A DNA stretch of 64,000 bases from Pseudomonas beijingensis. GTDB taxonomy: Bacteria; Pseudomonadota; Gammaproteobacteria; Pseudomonadales; Pseudomonadaceae. Where the stretch lies: contig NZ_CP117425.1 in NCBI RefSeq assembly GCF_030687295.1, positions 2,298,001 through 2,362,000 of the forward strand, in the 5' to 3' direction. Position numbers and translations under genes: made by a program. The notes under the pieces were generated by a model, which was not told where the DNA came from, did no database searches, and saw only the letters and a program-made list of their open reading frames with translations. Shown here piece after piece: positions 58,239 to 64,000 of the stretch. Every line of letters starts with the position of its first letter. The first letter of the stretch is position 1.

Positions 58239-59955
58239 TCAGCGGCGGATACGGGCCTGGAGGAACGACAGCACGTCGGCAACCGGCAGCGCTTGCGGCT
58301 CGGCCTCGGTGCGGCTCTTGTATTCCAGGTTGCCTTCGGCCAGGCCACGGTCACTGACGACGATCCGATGGGGGATGCCGATCAGTTCCATGTCCGCGAA
58401 CTTGATGCCGGGGCTGGTTTTCTTGTCGCGGTCGTCCAGCAACACTTCGAAGCCGGCGGCCGTCAGTTCGGCGTAGAGCTTGTCGGTGGCTTCGCGCACC
58501 AGGTCGGTTTCATAGCGCAGCGGCACCAGGGCTACCTGGAACGGCGCGAGTGTGTCGCTCCAGATGATGCCTTTCTCGTCGTTGTTCTGCTCGATGGCGG
58601 CTGCCACCACGCGGGAAACGCCGATGCCGTAGCAACCCATTTCCAGGGTGACCGGCTTGCCGTTCTCGCCCAGCACTTCGCACTTCATCGCCTTGCTGTA
58701 CTTGTTGCCCAGCTGGAAGATGTGCCCGACTTCGATGCCCCGCTTGATTTCCAGGGTGCCCTTGCCGTCCGGGCTCGGGTCGCCGGCCACGACGTTGCGC
58801 AGGTCCGCCACGGTTGGAACCGGCAGGTCGCGCTCCCAGTTCACGCCGAAGTAGTGCTTGTCGTCGATGTTGGCGCCGATGGCGAAATCGCTCATCAGCT
58901 CGACAGAGCGGTCGATGATGATCGGCAGTGGCAGGTTCAACGGGCCGAGGGAACCGGCACCGGCGCCAATGGCGTCGCGCAGATCGGCTTCGGTGGCCAT
59001 GACCAGCGGGCTGGCGACGCCTGGCTGGTTGGCGGCCTTGATTTCATTCAGTTCGTGGTCGCCACGGACGATCAGGGCAATCAGCTTGCCGGCTTCTTCC
59101 GCCCGCACGATCAGGGTCTTGATGGTGCGTTCGATCGGCAGGTTGTAGCCTTCCACCAACTGGGCAATGGTCTTGGCGTTCGGGGTGTCCACCAGGCGCA
59201 GCTCTTCAGTCGGCGCGGCGCGGGAGGTTTCCCGCGGCACGGCTTCGGCTTTCTCGATGTTGGCGGCGTAGTCGGAACCATTGCTGAAGACGATGTCGTC
59301 TTCGCCGGACTCGGCCAGCACGTGGAACTCATGGGAGCCGGCACCGCCGATGGAGCCGTTGTCGGCTTCAACCGGGCGGAATTTCAGGCCCAGGCGGGTG
59401 AACACGTTGCAATACGCCTGGTGCATGCGGTCGTAGGTGACTTGCAGCGAAGCCAGGTCGGCATGGAACGAGTAGGCGTCCTTCATGATGAATTCGCGAC
59501 CGCGCATCAGGCCGAAGCGTGGACGGATTTCATCACGGAACTTGGTCTGGATCTGATACAGGTTGATGGGCAGTTGCTTGTAGCTGCTCAACTCATTGCG
59601 CATCAGGTCGGTGATCACTTCTTCGTGGGTCGGGCCTGCACAGAAGTCGCGACCGTGACGGTCTTTGATGCGCAGCAGCTCAGGGCCCGTATTCTTCCCA
59701 GCGCCCCGACTCCTGCCACAGCTCGGCCGGTTGGGTGCTCGGCATCAACACTTCCAGGGAGCCGGCGGCGTTCATCTCTTCGCGAACGATGGCTTCCACC
59801 TTGCGCATGACCCGCAGGCCCATCGGCAGCCAGGTGTACAGGCCCGAGGCGAGTTTGCGGATCATGCCGGCACGCAGCATCAACTGATGGCTGATCACGA
59901 CGGCGTCGGAAGGCGTTTCTTTCTGTGTGGCGAGCAAAAATTGACTGGTGCGCAT
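58239..59955 (-). pseudogene. proS: Prolyl-tRNA synthetase, apparent frameshift
   Basis: Two frames form a normal 571-residue Pro[17 protein letters not shown] ... GRWEEYGP, then the frame shift, then [21 protein letters not shown] ... to RR. An extra C in GGGCCCTGAG (plus strand 59683-59685) is the cause. Motif 2 and the bacterial insertion domain are present. As it is the only proS seen and is essential, an error in the sequence is likely. Confidence 0.9.
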
Positions 59956-60084
59956 GGTTGGCCGTTGTCGGTTGCTGATGACGAGAAGTGACGGAGCATT
60001 GTACGGGCGAGATGCCCTGGCGTACAGGCGCGTGGCCGGTCGCCAGGTGCGAACGCCGGTTTCCCTGGCGTTTGCTGAAGTTTC

Positions 60085-61645
60085 CTACGACTCTTCCGCA
60101 GGCCGGGTGGGCGCCGGTTCCTCGCTGGGTGTCGAATCCTGGCGACGGTTCTCCCTGGAACCAGTGCAAGGCGATCAGCAGCAGGGTCGGCACGCCCAGC
60201 AGGGCGGTGATCAGGAAGAAGTTGTGGTAGCCGAATTTTTCCACCATCACCCCTGAATAACCCCCGATCAAGCGCGGCAGCAACAGCATGATCGAGCTGA
60301 GCAGGGCGTATTGGGTGGCGGAGAATTTCAGGTTGGTCAGGCTCGACAGGTAGGCGACGAACGCCGAAGTGGCCAGGCCGGAGCTGAAGTTGTCCAGGGA
60401 GATGGTGACAATCAGCATCTGCAGGTTGGCGCCCATGTCGGTCAACATCAGAAAGAGGATGTTGGTGGCGGCCGAGGCGACACCGCCGATGAACAGGATG
60501 GGCAGGATGCCGAAACGGACGATCAGCAGGCCGCCCATGCCGGCCCCGACGAGGGTCATGATCAGGCCGAAAATCTTGCTGACGCTGGCGATCTGGTCCT
60601 TGGTGAACCCTTGGTCGATGTAGAACACGTTGGCCATGACGCCCATGACTGTGTCGGACATCCGATAGGTTGCGATCAGCCCGAGCAGCAGCAGGGCCTG
60701 CCAGCGGTAACGCAGAATGAAATCGTTGATCGGCGTCAGCACTGGCGCCAGTCCGCGACGGCCCATGGCCGACAGGCACAGGGCCGTCAGGATGGTATAG
60801 AGGATGGCCCGCAGGAAGGCGCGGTCTTCGAGCAGCAGGTCGAGCAGGCTGACGCCCTCGAACAGCACGCTGGCAAAGTCGGTGTTGAACAACTGGGTGA
60901 ACATCGCCGGGACGGAGACCAGCAGCACGATCAGCACGAATACCGACGCCAACTGATGAACGAACGTGTAGCGGCCGGCCTGCAATTGGGTGCGCAGCGG
61001 CACCGGCGGCTCGCGCATGAACAGTGAGGTGAGGAGCGCCGGGACCATCAACACGCCGAACAGCAGGTAAGTACCAGCCCAGGCCGAGTGTTTGTAGTTG
61101 AAACCGGTGGAACCAAAGCCTTCGGCGAAGAACAGGGCGCCGGCGGTGGCCAGCAGCGCGGCGATGCGGTAACCGGACATATAGCTGGCGGCGAGGGCGG
61201 CCTGGCGGGTGTCGTCGGCGATCTCCAGGCGATAGGCGTCGACGGCGATGTCCTGCGTCGCGGAGGCGAAGGCCACGATCACGGCGATGGCGATCAACCA
61301 TGACAGGTGTTTTTGTGGATCGCAGAAGCCCATGCCGATCAGGCCGAGGATCACCAGCGCCTGGGACAGCACCAGCCATGAACGGCGACGCCCCAGTTTG
61401 CCCAGCAGTGGCAGGCGCCATTGGTCGAGCAGTGGCGACCAGACCCATTTAAAGGCATATGCCAGGCCGATCAGGCTCGCGTAGCCGATGGTTTCGCGGG
61501 CCACGCCGGCTTCGCGCAACCAGACTGAAAGCGTGGAAAACACCAGCATGTATGGCAAGCCGGCAGCGAAGCCAAGCAGCAACAGCACGAGCGTCGAGGG
61601 ACTGGCATAGGCGGCGAGGGCGGCGCGCCAGGTTTTACGGGGCAT
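60085..61645 (-). pseudogene. ampG: AmpG muropeptide permease, apparent frameshift near the C-terminus
   Basis: MFS transporter of anhydromuropeptides for cell-wall recycling and AmpC induction. After about 500 residues (ends LLLIALHWFQGE) the expected C-terminus RRQDSTPSEEPAPTRPAEES with stop at 60085 is out of frame because of one extra base (CC at 60147-60148). Read as is, the frame would run on to 59615, deep into proS, giving an implausible 676-residue protein. Corrected length 519. Confidence 0.82.
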
Positions 61646-61689
61646 GGGCTGGAGTCTGCCTCAAAAATTGCGAAAACAAAGCGCGCACT

Positions 61690-62043
61690 CTAACCGCTGT
61701 GCTCTACCGGGCGCCAGCCATGGCGCTGAATATCAACACGATTGTTCAGGACACTGACCCCTTCCATGCGCAGGCGTGCGCGCTGTTCATCCCCCGAGGC
61801 GCTGCCCGCCGGCAGACTGATCCGACCACCGGCAGCCAATACCCGATGCCAGGGCAGCTTGGTGTCGTTTGGCAACTGGCTGAGGGTTCTTCCCACCCAG
61901 CGCGCCGCGCGGCCCAGGCCGGCCATTTCGGCGAGTTGGCCATAGGTGACGACCTTGCCCGCCGGCACCTGGGCCAGGGTCAAGTAAAGGGTCGTGCGGC
62001 GGATTTGGGTGGCGTTCTCGGTGTCCGCAGGTGTGTCAGTCAC
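61690..62043 (-). CDS. Alkyltransferase-like protein (Atl)
   Basis: 117 residues of the MGMT C-terminal fold: VPAGKVVTYGQLAEMAGLGRAARWVGRTLSQLP, then PWHRVLAAGGRISLPAG. The alkyl-acceptor Cys of PCHRV is Trp, so the protein should bind O6-alkylguanine and hand it to nucleotide-excision repair rather than repair it. Confidence 0.92.
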   Translation of the reverse strand: MTDTPADTENATQIRRTTLYLTLAQVPAGKVVTYGQLAEMAGLGRAARWVGRTLSQLPNDTKLPWHRVLAAGGRISLPAGSASGDEQRARLRMEGVSVLNNRVDIQRHGWRPVEHSG

Positions 62044-62200
62044 GTAAAGTGTTCCTGAATGGGTGTCCGTCTGTAGATTAATTCCTACAGGGCTGGTTGA
62101 GAAATGAACTCATCAGCCCTACACGGGTCAGTCCTTGCTGAGGTGTCATCCTGGGGGATAATGCCGCCTTTTCACCGCAAACTTGAGCCCTTTATCGCTT

Positions 62201-63208
62201 ATGTTGTCTAGAACCCTGCTATGCCTGGCTGTTACCAGCGCCTCCATGCCCTTGCTCGCCGACACTGTCTGGTTGAAGAATGGGGACAAACTCAGTGGCA
62301 AGATTACCGTTTTCGATGGCGGTAAGTTGCTGATCCAGACCGATTACGCCGGTGCGATTCCCATCGACTGGAAACAGGTCAAGACCCTGGAGAGCGATCA
62401 GCAACTCCTGGTCAAGCAGGATGCCTACACCGGCGAGAAGGCCAAGGCGCTGCAGGCGGCCGAGGATGGCAAGGTCACCCTGGCCAACGGTGATGCGCCC
62501 AAGACCGTCGAGCTGGCCAGTATCCAGCAGATCCTCAAGCCCAAGCCGGTGGTCGAAGACCTGGTGTGGAAAGGCAATATCGACGCCGCGCTGGATTACC
62601 AGCGTGCGGAAAACGATACCGATGATTACGACATCGATTTCAAGACCTCGGCCCGCCACGGCAGATGGCGGCACACCGCCGAAGGTGAATACAACCGTGA
62701 ATTCCAGGATGACGTGGTTTCCACCGATAACTGGCGTCTGGAGTATTCCCTCGACCGGTTCCTGACGGACAAATGGTTCTGGCAAGGTCGCCTGAACTAC
62801 AAGCGCGACAAAGTCGAAGACCTGGCGCGCCAGCGCGTGGTGGGTACCGGCCCGGGCTACCAGTTCTGGGATGATGAACTGGGGGCGTTCTCTCTGGGTT
62901 CGCTGCTGAACCGCACCGACTATGAATACCGCGACGGCGGCAAGGACAACTTCTATTCCGTCGCGATGAAGTGGGACTACAACCGCTACCTGATCGGCAA
63001 GCGCGTCGAGTTCTTCACCAACGGCGAAGTGGGCAAGCCACTGTCCGGCGTGGCGGAGTACGCCTATGACGCTGAAGTGGGGCTGCGCTACAAGGTCACT
63101 GATTGGGCGTCGCTCAACCTCAAGGCGGAGAAGGATGTCATCGAGGGTACTGAGGACAGCGATCTGAGCAAGACACGCTACACGGCTGGATTTGGCGTCA
63201 CCTGGTAG
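62201..63208 (+). CDS. DUF481 outer-membrane-type protein
   Basis: 335 residues with a signal peptide (MLSRTLLCLAVTSASMPLLA). The first part is DTVWLKNGDKLSGKITVFDGGKLLIQTDYAG, then the DUF481 beta-barrel-like domain with alternating strands (WKGNIDAALDYQRAEND; WFWQGRLNYKRDKVEDL; YTAGFGVTW). Function unknown; salt-induced outer-membrane proteins belong here. Confidence 0.87.
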   Translation: MLSRTLLCLAVTSASMPLLADTVWLKNGDKLSGKITVFDGGKLLIQTDYAGAIPIDWKQVKTLESDQQLLVKQDAYTGEKAKALQAAEDGKVTLANGDAPKTVELASIQQILKPKPVVEDLVWKGNIDAALDYQRAENDTDDYDIDFKTSARHGRWRHTAEGEYNREFQDDVVSTDNWRLEYSLDRFLTDKWFWQGRLNYKRDKVEDLARQRVVGTGPGYQFWDDELGAFSLGSLLNRTDYEYRDGGKDNFYSVAMKWDYNRYLIGKRVEFFTNGEVGKPLSGVAEYAYDAEVGLRYKVTDWASLNLKAEKDVIEGTEDSDLSKTRYTAGFGVTW

Positions 63209-63228
63209 TCCCAGGCTAGTAACAAGCC

Positions 63229-63319
63229 CTGTGGGAGCGAGCTTGCTCGCGATAGCGGTATGTCAGCAATATGAATGTTGACTGACACGCCGCTATCGCG
63301 AGCAAGCTCGCTCCCACAG
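63229..63319. repeat. REPIN
   Basis: Inverted REP pair between the convergent DUF481 and csp genes. Confidence 0.85.
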
Positions 63320-63350
63320 TTTTTTGTGCGCCGGTAAAAAACGACAGGCA

Positions 63351-63386
63351 AAAAAAAGCCCCGCTTTTGAGGGCGGGGCCTTTTAC
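63351..63386 (-). terminator. Terminator of the cold-shock gene
   Basis: Minus-strand GGCCCCGCCCTCAAAAGCGGGGC followed by T7. Confidence 0.87.
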
Positions 63387-63401
63387 TAAAGCAAGTACAA
63401 G

Positions 63402-63611
63402 TTAGATAACTTGAACTTCTTCAGCTTGCATGCCTTTCTGACCGCGGGTAGCGATGAAAGAAACCTGTTGGCCTTCTTTCAGGCTTTTGAAGCCGTCGGA
63501 TTGGATAGCTTTGAAGTGAACGAACAGGTCGTCACCGGATTGTGGGGTGATGAAGCCGAAGCCTTTTTCATCGTTGAACCACTTAACGGTACCGGTTTGG
63601 CGATTAGACAT
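63402..63611 (-). CDS. Cold-shock protein (CspA family)
   Basis: 69 residues, an OB-fold nucleic-acid chaperone. RNP1 KGFGFITP near residues 16-23 and RNP2 DLFVHF near 28-33. AAGGAG lies nine bases before the ATG. Confidence 0.95.
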   Translation of the reverse strand: MSNRQTGTVKWFNDEKGFGFITPQSGDDLFVHFKAIQSDGFKSLKEGQQVSFIATRGQKGMQAEEVQVI

Positions 63612-63965
63612 GGTGTAACTCCTTGAACAAAGATAACTGCGACTCAGGAAGAACCCTGGCCGAGACTGAGTGCAAAGAGCAGGAAAAATTCTTGTAGATG
63701 GTTGGATCGAAATTCAACATATCGTGTAGAGATTCTCAGTGACACAAGCAACACAGTGGCGCCACCTTAACCCTTTTTCCAGAATGTGCCAATGGTCTTT
63801 GCGAAGGTTTCTCTTATTTGGTGACTGACGGCGCGGGTGATGGCCGGCAGGACCCGGAAATCAAGGTGGATCGGCGAGATTTGCGTGCCGCGCTTTGAAC
63901 CCGGCCCCGTGCCCCGGTAAGATGCCGGACGTATTTTTTCCACCTCGCTATTTCAGGAAACCGCC
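63612..63965. other. Divergent region between csp and dcd
   Basis: 354 bases without a gene. The csp side has an AT-rich stretch (TTGAATTTCGATC with CAAGAAT 17 bases on) that may be its promoter, with a leader of about 100 nt. No element recognised on the dcd side. Confidence 0.45.
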
Positions 63966-64000
63966 ATGAGCATCAAATCGGACAAGTGGATTCGCCGCAT
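63966..64000 (+). CDS. dcd: dCTP deaminase, start only (cut by window end)
   Basis: Eleven codons plus two bases (MSIKSDKWIRR) match the start of Dcd, which makes dUTP from dCTP. AGGAAA precedes the ATG. Confidence 0.8.
   Translation, partial: MSIKSDKWIRR

Noticed and set aside
58236..59810. 524-codon frame antisense to proS
   Set aside because: Opposite of a conserved essential gene; composition typical of antisense shadow.
59615..61645. 676-residue AmpG
   Set aside because: The last 150 residues come from reading proS DNA in the wrong frame after a one-base insertion.

Overview
The window is chromosomal DNA of a fluorescent pseudomonad, most likely the Pseudomonas fluorescens group. Evidence: gene order ftsB-ispD-LysR-adhC-fghA-ispF-truD-surE-pcm-nlpD-rpoS-rsmZ-fdxA-mutS, then cinA-recA-recX, then erdR-dgkA-finR-fpr; GC-rich codon use; and many Pseudomonas REP/REPIN palindromes. 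No plasmid or replication origin is visible.

Layout. 1-10.9 kb is core metabolism and stress: enolase, division protein FtsB, two MEP-pathway enzymes, glutathione-dependent formaldehyde detoxification, and the surE-pcm-nlpD-rpoS stationary-phase block. 10.9-18.5 kb holds a repeat-rich stretch (about 330-bp long repeats in inverted orientation around a tandem REPIN array), the Gac/Rsm small RNA RsmZ, fdxA, mutS, an IS110/IS1111-type insertion sequence that has split a third long-repeat copy, and a small DUF6124-type gene. 18.5-35.9 kb, between mutS and cinA-recA, is a contractile R-type tailocin cluster: a LexA-like repressor, an operator/promoter region with ATGCAT palindromes, a cargo block, holin, baseplate V/W/J/I, fibre proteins, sheath, tube, gpE/E' chaperone with a frameshift signal, tape measure, U, X, D, a SleB-type endolysin and Rz/Rz1 spanins. 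No capsid, portal, terminase or integrase gene is present. 35.9-64 kb is again core: cinA/pncC, recA, recX, a LOG-family enzyme, a DTW protein, erdR, dgkA, finR/fpr, trmO, a pseudouridine synthase, rimO, kup, mprF with its acvB/virJ-like hydrolase partner, two tandem initiator tRNAs, dinB, proS, ampG, an alkyltransferase-like protein, a DUF481 protein, a cold-shock protein and the start of dcd.

The most interesting part is the tailocin cargo block (20.3-23.1 kb). Two modules each begin with an almost identical Mu Com-like zinc-finger gene. One is followed by two Sec-exported proteins of unknown function, the other by a 276-residue LlpA-type lectin-like bacteriocin. The block is bracketed by a duplicated start of the holin gene, the left copy being a remnant with a stop codon, so the cargo appears to have been inserted by duplication or recombination. 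Intrinsic terminators separate the modules.

Caution: at least six +1 single-base insertions, mostly lengthening short homopolymers, break otherwise normal genes (tape measure twice, trmO, acvB, proS, ampG). proS is essential, so sequencing or assembly error is the simplest explanation, and the tape-measure damage should not be taken as biological without resequencing.
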